The notes under the pieces: generated by a model
The model's database searches: none
The model's input: the letters and a program-made list of their open reading frames with translations, nothing else
Told to the model about the DNA's origin: nothing
Translations under genes and position numbers: made by a program
Shown here: piece by piece, positions 18,920-30,667 of the stretch
Layout: each line of letters starts with the position of its first letter
Numbering within the stretch: position 1 is the stretch's first letter
Assembly (NCBI RefSeq): GCF_009727955.1
Contig: NZ_WOBR01000004.1
Coordinates: forward strand, 931,724-995,723
Length of the DNA: 64,000 nucleotides
Reading direction: 5' to 3'
DNA from: Aliivibrio fischeri
GTDB taxonomy: Bacteria; Pseudomonadota; Gammaproteobacteria; Enterobacterales; Vibrionaceae

Positions 18920-19602
18920 GATTTCTTCTTAATCTCTGGCCAAGTTAATGTCCACGGTGTTTGCCACTGAGCTAATCCAGCTTGAATGGTGTCATTTTTC
19001 CATTCTTCACCTTGTTTTGGTGTTTCAATAAATTCAAACGCTTGCTCTTGATAAGTAAAACGTAAAGCATAAGCGTGGAGATAACCACGATCTGCGTTAG
19101 ATGAGCTGTAAATTGGATCGCCTAAAATACCCGAACCGACGCTTTTTAGTGCTACACGTATTTGATGGGTTTTCCCTGTATGAGGCTTACATAAGAACAA
19201 ACGGTTACCATCATTCGCAGCGGTTGAGAAAAACTGTGTCACCGCAGGATTTTCTTTGCTATTAATCAATTTCCACGAAGCACGGCGTGAACGTTCCATA
19301 TCGCCAATAACCAAGCCTTGCTTCTTCTTCGGTTTTTTATCGCCAATTGCTAAATAATATTTCTCAACTAATCTGTTTGCGAACAGTTGTGATAATTCAC
19401 TAGCGGCAGCTTGGTTTCTACCAATCAATAATAAACCTGATGTCATCTTATCTAAACGATGAATTAAATAGAGTTGTTTATCACCCGTCTCTTTTGCTAA
19501 TTCAATCAGCAATGAGGTTTCACCATCGTCTTTATGAACACTTACATTGGGGTGTTTATTTATGACAAGAAAATCTGAATTTTGATAAAGGATATCGAAC
19601 AT
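18916..19602 (-). CDS. RluA-family pseudouridine synthase
   Basis: A 228-residue RluA-type pseudouridine synthase with the catalytic motif HRLDKMTSGLLL (Asp as nucleophile) and the KPHTGKTHQIRVAL C-terminal motif. No S4 domain is present. The start is ATG 19602 because AGGAG lies 5 nt before it; an in-frame codon 18 residues further upstream has no such site. The protein resembles the TIGR01621-type subgroup rather than TruC, RluC or RluD, so the target RNA position is unknown. Confidence 0.85.
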   Translation of the reverse strand: MFDILYQNSDFLVINKHPNVSVHKDDGETSLLIELAKETGDKQLYLIHRLDKMTSGLLLIGRNQAAASELSQLFANRLVEKYYLAIGDKKPKKKQGLVIGDMERSRRASWKLINSKENPAVTQFFSTAANDGNRLFLCKPHTGKTHQIRVALKSVGSGILGDPIYSSSNADRGYLHAYALRFTYQEQAFEFIETPKQGEEWKNDTIQAGLAQWQTPWTLTWPEIKKKS

Positions 19603-19654
19603 TGGCGCTCCTAAAATTGAGCGCAGAGTATAACGAGGATGGTATTTCAATTCC

Positions 19655-19686
19655 AATAAAAACGCCGATCAAATGATCGGCGTTAT
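19655..19686 (-). terminator. his operon terminator
   Basis: Perfect stem AACGCCGATC/GATCGGCGTT (19661-19670 with 19675-19684), 4-nt loop. On the minus strand it is followed by TTTTA. It lies between hisIE and the next minus-strand gene. Confidence 0.85.
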
Positions 19687-19710
19687 TTTGCTACTGTTCA
19701 ATTTAAGGAA

Positions 19711-20327
19711 CTACTTATGACGCTCTTTCAATTTATTAATCACATCATCAAACGATAAGCCTTGATCTTGCAATAGCACAAATAAGTGATAGATCAAATC
19801 CGCTGATTCACACACTAGCTCCGCCTTGTCACCCGACGTCGCTGCAAGCGCGACTTCAACGCCTTCTTCGCCAACTTTTTGCGAAATACGTTTGGTGCCA
19901 CGGGCGTAGAGACTTGCTGTGTAAGATGAGTCAGGATCAGCATTCTTACGCTCGGCGAGTAGCTGTTCCAACTGATGAAGCCACACCAATTGAGTTTCTT
20001 CGGTTTTATCGCCATCCCAACACGTTGTTGTTCCTGTGTGACACGTTGGACCAACTGGGTTTACTTTAATAAGCAACGTGTCGTTATCGCAATCCAGTGA
20101 AATATTAACTAAGTTCAAGCTGTTGCCAGACTCTTCGCCTTTAGTCCATAAACGATTTTTAGTACGAGAAAAAAACGTGACTTTGTCTGTCTCTAGCGTT
20201 TTAGCCAAAGCATCTTGGTTCATGTAACCCATCATCAACACTTGGCTTGAACCAAAATCTTGAATAATTGCAGGTACTAAACCATCCACTTTTTCCCAAT
20301 CAATACGTGTTGCTAATTCTTGTTGGC

Positions 20328-20331
<4 letters not shown>
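19711..20331 (-). CDS. hisI: Bifunctional phosphoribosyl-AMP cyclohydrolase / phosphoribosyl-ATP pyrophosphatase
   Basis: HisIE performs steps two and three of histidine synthesis. The N-terminal HisI domain has the metal-binding [11 protein letters not shown] and the Cys cluster [12 protein letters not shown]. The C-terminal HisE domain (from about residue 115) has [21 protein letters not shown], shown as a landmark, and the [10 protein letters not shown] helix of the MazG-like fold. At 206 residues it is the usual fused form. The start overlaps the hisF stop by 4 nt (ATGA). Confidence 0.96.
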
Positions 20332-21838
<1,507 letters not shown>

Positions 21839-21892
21839 TCACTTGTGGAGAGTCCTATTTCTCTTTTAACTCTATCGCTACTAAAAGATGTA

Positions 21893-22004
21893 GGATTCAG
21901 GGCGCTTCGCTTGCAGGTTTCAGGGTAGTTGTTGTGATATTAGGATTAACCCCTACCCACCCCTGAACCCTTTGAGGGAGCTTGCGACCGATCTGAACCC
22001 TGCC
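21893..22004. repeat. Repeat-like GC-richer insert between hisH and hisA
   Basis: The segment contains several related blocks in both orientations: GGATTCAGGGCG and TTTCAGGGT on the plus strand, and CCCTGAACCC and TCTGAACCCTGCC. It is richer in G and C than the surrounding DNA. It encodes nothing recognisable. This looks like a small interspersed palindromic repeat (REP- or MITE-like), and I have an impression that similar sequences occur in Aliivibrio intergenic regions; that is memory, not a search. No second copy was noticed in this window. Confidence 0.45.
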
Positions 22005-22006
22005 TT

Positions 22007-22621
22007 TTACAGCTCCAAAAAGTTCTGAATAAGCTTTGAACCAACTTTACTTGAGCGCTCTGGGTGAAACTGAACTCCGTAGTAATTATCTGCTTGCAGT
22101 GCAGCGGTGAACGGTTGTCCGTAATCACAAGAAGCAATGGTATAATCGCCTACTTGCATCCCAAAGCTGTGTACAAAGTAGAAATAACTGTTCTCTGGGA
22201 TGTCTTTAAACAGCGGATTACCTTCAACAGGTTTAATGGTATTCCACCCCATGTGAGGCAGTGGTAAATCACCGGTTTGAAGCTTACGAACTTCACCTTC
22301 ACACAAACCTAAACAATCCACAATTTGATCGGCTTTTTGACCTTTTTCTTCGGAGAGTTTACCCAGCAACTGCATACCTAAACAGATACCCAATAATGGC
22401 TTTTCTACTTGTTTAACTAACTCAATGAGATCACGTTCAGCCAAGTTTTTCATCGCTTCGCTTGCCGTGCCAACACCTGGTAAAAACAGCTTATCTGCAG
22501 CCAGAACCACTTGAGGATCTCGGCTTATCGTAACCTCGTAACCCAAACGCTCAATCGCAAATCTCACTGATGAAACGTTAGAACAACCCGTATCAATAAT
22601 AACGACGTTTTGATTTGTCAT
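22007..22621 (-). CDS. hisH: Imidazole glycerol phosphate synthase glutamine amidotransferase subunit
   Basis: HisH releases ammonia from glutamine and passes it to the HisF barrel. It shows [12 protein letters not shown] near the N-terminus, [11 protein letters not shown], the nucleophile Cys in GICLGMQLL, and the catalytic His-Glu in QFHPERS. The start is ATG 22621 because AGGAG lies 5 nt upstream; a GTG two codons before overlaps that spacer. Confidence 0.96.
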   Translation of the reverse strand: MTNQNVVIIDTGCSNVSSVRFAIERLGYEVTISRDPQVVLAADKLFLPGVGTASEAMKNLAERDLIELVKQVEKPLLGICLGMQLLGKLSEEKGQKADQIVDCLGLCEGEVRKLQTGDLPLPHMGWNTIKPVEGNPLFKDIPENSYFYFVHSFGMQVGDYTIASCDYGQPFTAALQADNYYGVQFHPERSSKVGSKLIQNFLEL

Positions 22622-22629
22622 AGTCACTC

Positions 22630-23703
22630 CTACAATACGCCTTTTGAGCTTGGCAGTTCATTACCTTCTACCTTAATCGCTTGGCGTAACGTACGACCAA
22701 ACGCTTTAAATAAGCTTTCAATAATGTGGTGATCATTATGACCCGATGAAGAAAGGTGTAGCGTACAAGCAAGAGTATCCGTTAGAGAACGGAAGAAGTG
22801 AACCACCATTTCGGTTGATAAATCTCCTACTTGCTCACGGCTAAATTCAGCATCAAACTTCAGATATGGACGACCAGATAAATCAAGCGCACATTGTGCT
22901 AAACACTCATCCATTGGCAAGCTGAATCCAAAACGACCAATACCACGCTTGTCGCCTAACGCCTCTTTTAACGCTTCTCCCAATGCAAGAGCGGTATCTT
23001 CAATGGTGTGGTGATCATCAATGTGTAAGTCGCCCTCTACATTGATCTTCATTTGGAAACCGCCATGTGTAGCAATCTGATCAAGCATGTGATCAAAGAA
23101 ACCAAGACCAGTAGTGATCTCATTACCACCTTGCTCATCCAAATTAACAAACACTTTAATGTCCGTTTCTTTGGTTGTGCGTATTACTTCTGCAGTACGC
23201 GCATTTACGGTCAGATCTTTTAAGATCGCAGGCCAATTCATCGCTTCTGGGTGATATTGAATACCACGAATAGCCATGTTTTCTGCAAGTTGAAGATCCG
23301 TCAGACGATCACCAATCACAACTGAGTGTTGAAAATCGACTTTTCCACCTTGAAGATACTCTTTAACCATACCTAATTTTGGTTTACGGCATGAGCAATT
23401 ATCCTCTTCAAAGTGAGGGCAAATAAGCACATCATCAAACTTAACACCTTGAGATTCAAACAACTCCATCATCATATTATGTGGCGCATCAAACTCATCT
23501 TGAGGGTAGCTATCTGTACCTAAACCGTCTTGGTTCGTCACCATCACTAAACGGTAACCGGCATCTTGAAGAGAAAGTAGAGAAGGAATAACCAAAGGCT
23601 CAAACTTTAGCTTATCTAAACGGTCTACTTGGAAATCCACCGGCGGCTCAACAATTAAGGTGCCGTCACGGTCGATAAATAAAATCTTTTGTTGTTTGCT
23701 CAC
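22630..23703 (-). CDS. hisB: Bifunctional histidinol-phosphatase / imidazoleglycerol-phosphate dehydratase
   Basis: The N-terminal HAD-type phosphatase (about 1-165) has [12 protein letters not shown] with the nucleophilic Asp and a zinc site [15 protein letters not shown]. The C-terminal dehydratase has the two metal-binding His clusters, [16 protein letters not shown] and [16 protein letters not shown]. At 357 residues it is the gammaproteobacterial fused form. A hairpin lies in the 74-nt gap before it. Confidence 0.96.
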   Translation of the reverse strand: MSKQQKILFIDRDGTLIVEPPVDFQVDRLDKLKFEPLVIPSLLSLQDAGYRLVMVTNQDGLGTDSYPQDEFDAPHNMMMELFESQGVKFDDVLICPHFEEDNCSCRKPKLGMVKEYLQGGKVDFQHSVVIGDRLTDLQLAENMAIRGIQYHPEAMNWPAILKDLTVNARTAEVIRTTKETDIKVFVNLDEQGGNEITTGLGFFDHMLDQIATHGGFQMKINVEGDLHIDDHHTIEDTALALGEALKEALGDKRGIGRFGFSLPMDECLAQCALDLSGRPYLKFDAEFSREQVGDLSTEMVVHFFRSLTDTLACTLHLSSSGHNDHHIIESLFKAFGRTLRQAIKVEGNELPSSKGVL

Positions 23704-23744
23704 AGGAACGTCCTTTTAATTTTTCTAATTTTATTCTTTACAAG

Positions 23745-23771
23745 CCCCAAGCCTTATTCCTAAGCTTGGGG
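23745..23771 (-). repeat. Intra-operon hairpin between hisC and hisB
   Basis: CCCCAAGC (23745-23752) pairs with GCTTGGGG (23764-23771) around an 11-nt loop. There is no T run after it on the minus strand, so it is more likely an RNA stability or processing element than a terminator. Confidence 0.5.
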
Positions 23772-23777
23772 ATAACA

Positions 23778-24827
<1,050 letters not shown>

Positions 24828-26132
24828 CTATTGATTTGCTTCTAACTTAGCAAGCTTTTCTACTCTAATCGTGACGGCTCGTTTGTGAGCATCCAACCCT
24901 TCAGCTTCAGCCATGGTAACTACAGTTGGTGCTAACCCTTTTAAGCCATCGGCTGTTAATTCTTGCACTGTCATACGCTTAGAGAAATCAGCTAATCCTA
25001 AACTAGAATAAGTTCGTGTATAACCATAAGTTGGCAGTACGTGGTTAGTTCCTGATGCATAATCCCCTGCCGATTCAGGTGAGTAATCACCTAAGAAAAT
25101 TGAACCTGCATTATCTAACAGAGGTAATAACTCTCGAGGATTCTTTGTTTGAACAATAAGATGTTCAGGACCATAAAAATTAGAGATGGAAACACATTGA
25201 GTCAATGATTCTGCAATAATAAGTAAACTTGAGCCTAAAGCTTTGCGAGCTATATCTTCACGGCTAAGTTCTTTTAATTGTTTCTCAACAGCATCTGCAA
25301 CTTGATCGGCAATAAGCGGCGATGGTGTCACTAAAACCACTTGAGAATCAGGTCCGTGCTCTGCCTGACTAAGAAGATCCGCCGCGATAAAATCAGGATC
25401 TGCCGTTTCATCGGCAATAACCAAGACCTCAGAAGGCCCTGCAGGCATATCAATCGCAGCACCACGAAAATCATTTGATACTTGACGTTTTGCTTCGGTT
25501 ACATAGGCATTACCTGGTCCAAAGATCTTATCTACTTTAGAAACCGATTCTGTTCCATATGCCATAGCAGCTACCGCTTGAGCGCCGCCAATATTGTAAA
25601 CTTCATCAATTTTACACAGCTTCGCTACATACAAAATTTCATCAGCAATTGGAGGCGGTGAACAAAGAACGACTTTGTGACAACCAGCAATTTGTGCAGG
25701 AACACCAAGCATTAATACTGTCGATGGTAACGGTGCACTTCCGCCAGGAATATACAAACCCACTTTATTTACAGGCATAGTGATTTGTTCACATACAACA
25801 CCAGGTTGTGTTTCAACTTTTACCGGTTGTGGTTTTTGTGCTTGGTGAAATTTAGAAATGTTACTATACGCTTGTTTTAACGCTGTTTTCATCTCCTCAG
25901 TCAAACGCTCACACGCATCATCAATCTCAGTTTTAGAAACACGTATTGAGCTAGGTTTCACTCGATCAAACTTTTCAGTCAGTGCTGAAATGCCAGCATC
26001 ACCTTCTTGTTTTACAGTATTGATAACATCCGCTACTGCTGCAGTAATATTCGCACCTTCAGTAATTGCAGGTCGCTGTAAAACCGTATCTTGCTGTGAA
26101 TCACTCAATGATTGCCAAACTAACGTTTTCAT
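24828..26132 (-). CDS. hisD: Histidinol dehydrogenase
   Basis: HisD makes the two final NAD-dependent oxidations to histidine. The 434-residue protein carries [28 protein letters not shown], the [13 protein letters not shown] segment, QAEHGPDSQ with zinc and catalytic residues, the GPEHL motif, and [16 protein letters not shown] near the C-terminus. It lies 5 nt after hisG and 6 nt before hisC. Confidence 0.97.
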   Translation of the reverse strand: MKTLVWQSLSDSQQDTVLQRPAITEGANITAAVADVINTVKQEGDAGISALTEKFDRVKPSSIRVSKTEIDDACERLTEEMKTALKQAYSNISKFHQAQKPQPVKVETQPGVVCEQITMPVNKVGLYIPGGSAPLPSTVLMLGVPAQIAGCHKVVLCSPPPIADEILYVAKLCKIDEVYNIGGAQAVAAMAYGTESVSKVDKIFGPGNAYVTEAKRQVSNDFRGAAIDMPAGPSEVLVIADETADPDFIAADLLSQAEHGPDSQVVLVTPSPLIADQVADAVEKQLKELSREDIARKALGSSLLIIAESLTQCVSISNFYGPEHLIVQTKNPRELLPLLDNAGSIFLGDYSPESAGDYASGTNHVLPTYGYTRTYSSLGLADFSKRMTVQELTADGLKGLAPTVVTMAEAEGLDAHKRAVTIRVEKLAKLEANQ

Positions 26133-26137
26133 AATGG

Positions 26138-27034
26138 CTACTCCATCATTTTCTCAATTGGCAATACTAGAATAGAACTCGCACCTAGTGCTTTTAACTG
26201 TTCCATTGTTTCCCAAAATAGATTTTCTGTACTTACTAAGTGAACCGCAACCTTTGCTCCATCACGTGACAAAGGTAAAACAGTTGGATCTTCTGCCCCA
26301 GGAAGTAGATCTTTAATCGCATCAAGCTTATCTGTTGGTGCGTGTAACATAATATATTTTGATTCTTTTGCTTGAATGCAACCTTGCATACGAGTTAATA
26401 ACTTATTAATCAACGCTGCTTTATCAGCATCAAATTCACCTTCTCGTTGAATTAATGTCGCTTTTGATCGAAAAATTACTTCAGCTTCTTTAAGACCATT
26501 CGCTTCAAGTGTTGCTCCTGTCGATACTAAATCAGCAATCGCATCCGCAAGACCAGCGCGTGGAGCCACTTCTACAGAACCATTTAAAATACAGGTTGAG
26601 AAAGGAATACCTTGCTCATCCATATAACTTTTCAGGAGTCGAGGGTAAGTCGTTGCAATACGTTTGCCGGCTAGATCTTGCGGACCGTTATAAGTTTCGT
26701 CTTTATCAATCGCAATAGATAGACGGCAACCACCGAAGTCTAAACGACGTAAAGTAGTAAATGCTGAAGGCTCACCAAGTGCTTCACGCTCTAAACGTAC
26801 TTCTTCAAGTTCATTTTCACCTATCACACCCAAATCAACTACCCCATCCATGATTAGGCTTGGAATATCATCATCACGAACTAACAGTAAATCAATGGGC
26901 ATATTTTCAGAATGAACCACTAAACGTTCGCCTGAAATGTTAAATTTCATACCGCAGCGTTTGAATAACTCTTGGCACTCTTTAGATAGACGACCTTTCT
27001 TCTGGATCGCAATGCGTAATCGTTGTGATGACAT
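26138..27034 (-). CDS. hisG: ATP phosphoribosyltransferase (long form)
   Basis: HisG starts the pathway by joining ATP and PRPP and is inhibited by histidine. The start is ATG 27034 ([17 protein letters not shown]) because AGGAAG precedes it and the 298 residues match the family; a 20-residue upstream extension has no ribosome site. The PRPP loop is in the region [15 protein letters not shown]. The C-terminal 80 residues form the ACT-like regulatory domain, so this is the long form that does not need HisZ. Confidence 0.96.
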   Translation of the reverse strand: MSSQRLRIAIQKKGRLSKECQELFKRCGMKFNISGERLVVHSENMPIDLLLVRDDDIPSLIMDGVVDLGVIGENELEEVRLEREALGEPSAFTTLRRLDFGGCRLSIAIDKDETYNGPQDLAGKRIATTYPRLLKSYMDEQGIPFSTCILNGSVEVAPRAGLADAIADLVSTGATLEANGLKEAEVIFRSKATLIQREGEFDADKAALINKLLTRMQGCIQAKESKYIMLHAPTDKLDAIKDLLPGAEDPTVLPLSRDGAKVAVHLVSTENLFWETMEQLKALGASSILVLPIEKMME

Positions 27035-27155
27035 AATTTCTTCCTTGTAAAAATGTGATACCAATTGAACTATTTTATAAGTCAAACAATGCAACTAGTT
27101 AATTTTAAACTCTTATAAATCAATAAATAATCTAACTTTAATTTGTTACTAAAAC

Positions 27156-27231
27156 GAAAAAACCCTCAGAAGTTTGACCTTCCGAGGGTTAGAATTTTTA
27201 TTCATCGGAAGGAAATTCAAATTGCCTTCCG
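27156..27231 (-). terminator. his attenuator: alternative hairpins
   Basis: In transcript order the segments are CGGAAGG (27231-27225), CCTTCCG (27212-27206), CGGAAGG (27184-27178) and CTTCTGAGGGTT (27172-27161). The second can pair with either the first or the third. The third belongs to the terminator stem AACCCTCGGAAG/CTTCTGAGGGTT, which is followed by a T run (27160-27156). This is the classical arrangement for his attenuation. Confidence 0.88.
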
Positions 27232-27255
27232 GATAATACGTATCCTCCCGAAAGA

Positions 27256-27303
27256 CTAATCAGGATGATGGTGGTGATGAATGTTCAGACCTTGAATACG
27301 CAT
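27256..27303 (-). CDS. hisL: his leader peptide HisL
   Basis: A 15-residue peptide, MRIQGLNIHHHHHPD, with five consecutive His codons, located just upstream of the attenuator hairpins. Ribosome stalling at these codons when charged tRNA-His is scarce would favour the antiterminator. It is too short for normal gene finders. Confidence 0.93.
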   Translation of the reverse strand: MRIQGLNIHHHHHPD

Positions 27304-27442
27304 AAATATAAACCTTTAGTAACAAACTGTATTTGTTTTTAACCTTGTAAACACATTATCAAACTGTGGTTTTATTTCAACAAAAAAGATGAATTATTTT
27401 AAAGAAAATTATATTTCATTTTTCACAAACTTTTTTACAGAC

Positions 27443-27473
27443 GAAAAAAAGCCAGTCAAAATGACTGGCTTAA
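27443..27473 (-). terminator. Terminator of porin gene 1
   Basis: Stem AAGCCAGTCA/TGACTGGCTT (27449-27458 with 27462-27471 approximately) followed on the minus strand by seven T residues. The same stem follows porin gene 2. Confidence 0.88.
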
Positions 27474-27500
27474 TAATCTGTTTTACTTTAAATCAAGAGA

Positions 27501-28496
27501 TTAGAAGTAGTAGTAACCTGCTGCGAATACGTAAGTTTCTTCGTCTGCGCCGCCAGCATCAAGGTCTTGACGTACGTCGATACCCATATCCATGTTCTTA
27601 GCTAGAGTGTACATTGCTGCAACGTTCACGTAAGAGTAATCTGTATCAGTTTTACCAATTTCTTCTGTGTTACCAGCGTAACCAGCAGCAAGAGTTAGGT
27701 CTTCAGATACTGCGTAACCAGCAGATACGTAGTAACCAGTGTTAGTTTTGTCTAAAAGCTTAGTATCTGTTTCTTCAATCCAGAAGTTAGCACCAAGTTT
27801 TAATTCACCCAGTTTAACGTTACCAGTTACTGTGTATACATCGTAATCAGAATCACGTGTTTCGTAACCTGCGTATACGTTGAAGATTTCTTGTTCGATA
27901 CCAACGTAACCATTCACGCCTTTATCAGCTTTTACGTGATCATCACCAGTTTCGAAGTAAGAAACACCGTATGCAAAACCACTTGTAGCGCCTTGGAATT
28001 TAACTACGTTGAATGCATCAGATGCATCACCAGCAGAAGCACCGAATTCGTATGTGTTGTCACCAGCACCATCGATTGCATCAAGAGCTGTGTCATTTTC
28101 CCAACCGAAAGATGCGATACCAAAACCTGTATCAAAGCCTAACCATGCTTTATCAACATCAGTAGCTGGGCCTGAACCGTTTGGAATAGATTTAGTTTCG
28201 CTATCTGTTGTGTAGTTCAACATTAAGTCAGTTTCAAAGTAACCAACGATGCGGTTATTACGGTAGTTAACTGCTAGAGTTAAACCTGTTGCCCAGTCAT
28301 CGTAAAATGCTTTAGAACCAGTGTCGTAGTAACCACCTACACCAACAGAACCAGAAACAGAGAATTGGTCTTTGTGCATTGGGTCAAATGCAAACATATC
28401 TTCGTTACGGCTGTTTTGGCTGCTTGTATCAACAGCAAAAGCTGAAGCTGAAGCTGAGATACTTGCGATAGCAAGCGCTAAAAGAGTCTTTTTCAT
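27501..28496 (-). CDS. Outer-membrane porin (OmpU-like), copy 1
   Basis: A 331-residue general porin with a typical signal peptide (MKKTLLALAIASISASASAFA). The start is ATG 28496, as in its neighbour. The mature protein has the gram-negative porin pattern of short amphipathic beta strands with acidic loops, including SVSGSVGVGGYYDTGS, WLGFDTGFGIASFGWEND, and it ends in FAAGYYYF, the aromatic outer-membrane insertion signal. It should form a 16-stranded trimeric barrel. It is a tandem duplicate of the gene at 29133-30143, most divergence lying in residues 185-265, which probably covers surface loops. Which named porin it corresponds to is not clear. Confidence 0.88.
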   Translation of the reverse strand: MKKTLLALAIASISASASAFAVDTSSQNSRNEDMFAFDPMHKDQFSVSGSVGVGGYYDTGSKAFYDDWATGLTLAVNYRNNRIVGYFETDLMLNYTTDSETKSIPNGSGPATDVDKAWLGFDTGFGIASFGWENDTALDAIDGAGDNTYEFGASAGDASDAFNVVKFQGATSGFAYGVSYFETGDDHVKADKGVNGYVGIEQEIFNVYAGYETRDSDYDVYTVTGNVKLGELKLGANFWIEETDTKLLDKTNTGYYVSAGYAVSEDLTLAAGYAGNTEEIGKTDTDYSYVNVAAMYTLAKNMDMGIDVRQDLDAGGADEETYVFAAGYYYF

Positions 28497-28529
28497 AATT
28501 AAGTCCACTGCCTTTTCTTAGAAAGATTT

Positions 28530-28544
28530 GGAAATCCGATTTCC
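28530..28544 (-). promoter_or_regulatory. Conserved 5'-leader hairpin of porin 1
   Basis: GGAAATCCGATTTCC forms a 6-bp stem with a 3-nt loop, about 34 nt before the start codon. The block of roughly 30 bp around it (to TTCCGGTTCCC) is kept almost exactly before porin 2, although the DNA beyond diverges. A role in mRNA stability or small-RNA control is inferred. Confidence 0.55.
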
Positions 28545-29076
28545 GGTTCCCTTTTTATATCTGGATTGCTACAGAAGCATCTTAATGTGCTACTTGTTAG
28601 CATCTCGATTTCTGGAGAGTACTTTGCTAAAGATTTCTCACCATGTCAACGAAGAAAGTCAAGGAAAGTAAAAAATGATAAACACACACAATACAGCAAC
28701 TTACATAAAGACATCTTAAGATTTGACAGAGATCACACTAGAAAATATAAATTTAGATAAACGATAAAAAGGACAAAAAACAACAAACACACATAAGCAA
28801 TTGAAATAAAACAGACAAAAACATAAAAACAAATAAAACCAACAACACATAAATGCATTACTGATTAACATTAATAAATAGAATTTGATATTTAACAAGG
28901 CCAAATCACAAGATAAATTAATTGCATATTTTTTATATTTGCGAGCTATAAACTAATAAAAAATGAAGAAGCCTAAAAAATTAATTGTGATCTATAACCC
29001 ACTTTATCCCCATTCACTCATGTTTAACTGTTGAAGCAAAACAGCGTTGCGACAATAAATCAGCCGAATAAAAACA

Positions 29077-29105
29077 AAAAAAGCCAGTCTATTTGACTGG
29101 CTTAA
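29077..29105 (-). terminator. Terminator of porin gene 2
   Basis: Stem AAGCCAGTC/GACTGGCTT (29081-29089 with 29095-29103 approximately) followed on the minus strand by TTTTTT. It matches the porin 1 terminator. Confidence 0.85.
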
Positions 29106-29132
29106 TAATTACTTCAACTTTATATAATACAA

Positions 29133-30143
29133 TTAGAAGTAGTAGTAACCTGCAGCGAACACGTAAGTTTCTTCGTCAGCAGCACCTGCATCAAGATCTT
29201 GGCGTACGTCAATACCCATATCCATATTCTTAGCTAACGTATACATTGCCGCGACGTTCACGTAAGAGTAATCAGTTTCAATTGTTGCAATCTCTTTCGT
29301 ATTAGCAGCATAACCAGCAGCTAATGTTAGGTCTTCTGTTGCTGCAAAGCCAGCAGATAGGTAATAACCTGTATTTTCTTTATTACCAAGGTTTCTACCC
29401 GTTAAATCGCTAGCATCACCATCTTCAATCCAGAAGTTTGCACCAAGTTTAACTGCACCAAGCTTAACGTTACCCGTTACAGTCATTACATCATACTCAG
29501 CTTCATCACGAGTTTCATAACCAGCATAAACATTAAAGATTTCTTGCTCGATACCAATGTAACCATTCACACCCTTATCGGCAGCAACATGGTCATCACC
29601 AGTTTCAAAGTAAGATACTCCGTAAGCAAAACCACTTGTTGAACCTTGGAATTTAACAACATTAAAACCATCAGATGCATCACCCGCAGAAGCACCAAAT
29701 TCGTATGTGTTATCACCCGCACCATCAACAGCATCAAGTGCTGTATCATTTTCCCAACCAAAAGATGCGATACCAAAACCAGTATCAAAACCTAACCATG
29801 CTTTATCAACATCAGTAGCAGGGCCTGAACCATTTGCAATAGGTTTAGTTTCACTATCAGTTGTATAATTCAACATAAAATCAGTTTCAAAATAACCAAC
29901 AACGCGATTGTTACGGTAGTTAACAGCAAGAGTTAAACCAGTAGCCCAATCATCGTAAAATGCTTTAGAACCAGTGTCGTAGTAACCACCTACACCTACA
30001 GAACCAGATACAGAAAACTGATCTTTATGCATAGGATCAAATGCAAACATTTCATCGTTCTTACTATTTTGGCTACTAGTATCAACAGCAAAAGCTGAAG
30101 TCGAGATACTTGCGATTGCAAGAGCTAAAAGAGTCTTTTTCAT
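29133..30143 (-). CDS. Outer-membrane porin (OmpU-like), copy 2
   Basis: A 336-residue porin with the signal peptide MKKTLLALAIASISTSAFA and the same C-terminal FAAGYYYF as copy 1. The first 185 residues differ from copy 1 at few positions. The stretch around residues 190-265 is 4-5 residues longer and differs strongly (EAEYDVMTVT, ASDLTGRNLGNKENTGYY, AANTKEIATIE), so the two may differ in pore loops or phage/host recognition. Own terminator and own leader indicate separate transcription. The tandem copies are a natural substrate for recombination. Confidence 0.88.
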   Translation of the reverse strand: MKKTLLALAIASISTSAFAVDTSSQNSKNDEMFAFDPMHKDQFSVSGSVGVGGYYDTGSKAFYDDWATGLTLAVNYRNNRVVGYFETDFMLNYTTDSETKPIANGSGPATDVDKAWLGFDTGFGIASFGWENDTALDAVDGAGDNTYEFGASAGDASDGFNVVKFQGSTSGFAYGVSYFETGDDHVAADKGVNGYIGIEQEIFNVYAGYETRDEAEYDVMTVTGNVKLGAVKLGANFWIEDGDASDLTGRNLGNKENTGYYLSAGFAATEDLTLAAGYAANTKEIATIETDYSYVNVAAMYTLAKNMDMGIDVRQDLDAGAADEETYVFAAGYYYF

Positions 30144-30667
30144 AATATTCCACTGCCTTTTCTTAGAAAGTTGGAAATCCGATTTCCGGTTCCCTGTTTT
30201 TATGTAATTTATTCAGTATCGATAACACATCTAACCGTGTGATTAATCAGTACTTCTGAATTCGATTGCTACTTTGCAAAAACTAAATTCACATGTCAAA
30301 TAATATAAACCTAAACATAAAAAACAATAAAGACTTAAAATACAAAAACTTACCTACAAATAAAAAGTAAATATTTTGAAAAAACTGATAAAAACAAGGG
30401 TGGTTGTAAATATTTATTTTCACCTATAAAAGAATTTAAACCTAAAAACAGCAATAAAAAATGAATCAAATAAAATTATTCACCTATTATGAGATAAAAT
30501 CCAAACTTATATAAAATCTAAATCTTAACATTTAGACTCAAACGCCACCACATTCTCACTTTCGTGATGTTCATCTCAATTTAAATACATTGAATTCCAT
30601 TATTTGCAGAAGATCACACTCAAACTTGCGTGCTACAATGGTTCTTTAAATTTAATTGAGCCTTCTC
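30144..30667. other. Divergent intergenic region between porin 2 and dinG
   Basis: About 520 bp and very AT-rich. It holds the porin 2 leader with the GGAAAT-CCG-ATTTCC hairpin at 30173-30187 on the left and the dinG promoter region on the right. No gene and no clear LexA box were seen. Confidence 0.65.
30173..30187 (-). promoter_or_regulatory. Conserved 5'-leader hairpin of porin 2
   Basis: The same GGAAATCCGATTTCC hairpin as at 28530-28544, located about 30 nt before the porin 2 start codon. Confidence 0.55.

Larger units (their letters stand above)
28497..29132. other. AT-rich intergenic region between the two porins
   Basis: About 630 bp. Its left part holds the 5' leader of porin 1, including a GGAAAT-CCG-ATTTCC hairpin (28530-28544) also found before porin 2. 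Its right end holds the terminator of porin 2. The middle (28600-29030) is very AT-rich with no recognisable gene. Confidence 0.7.

Noticed and set aside
27256-27303. Five-His stretch as an engineered tag
   Set aside because: It is a leader peptide directly upstream of the his attenuator, a natural arrangement.
27389-27601. Plus-strand ORF overlapping the 3' end of porin 1
   Set aside because: It crosses the porin terminator and coding region and its residues look like reverse-strand noise.
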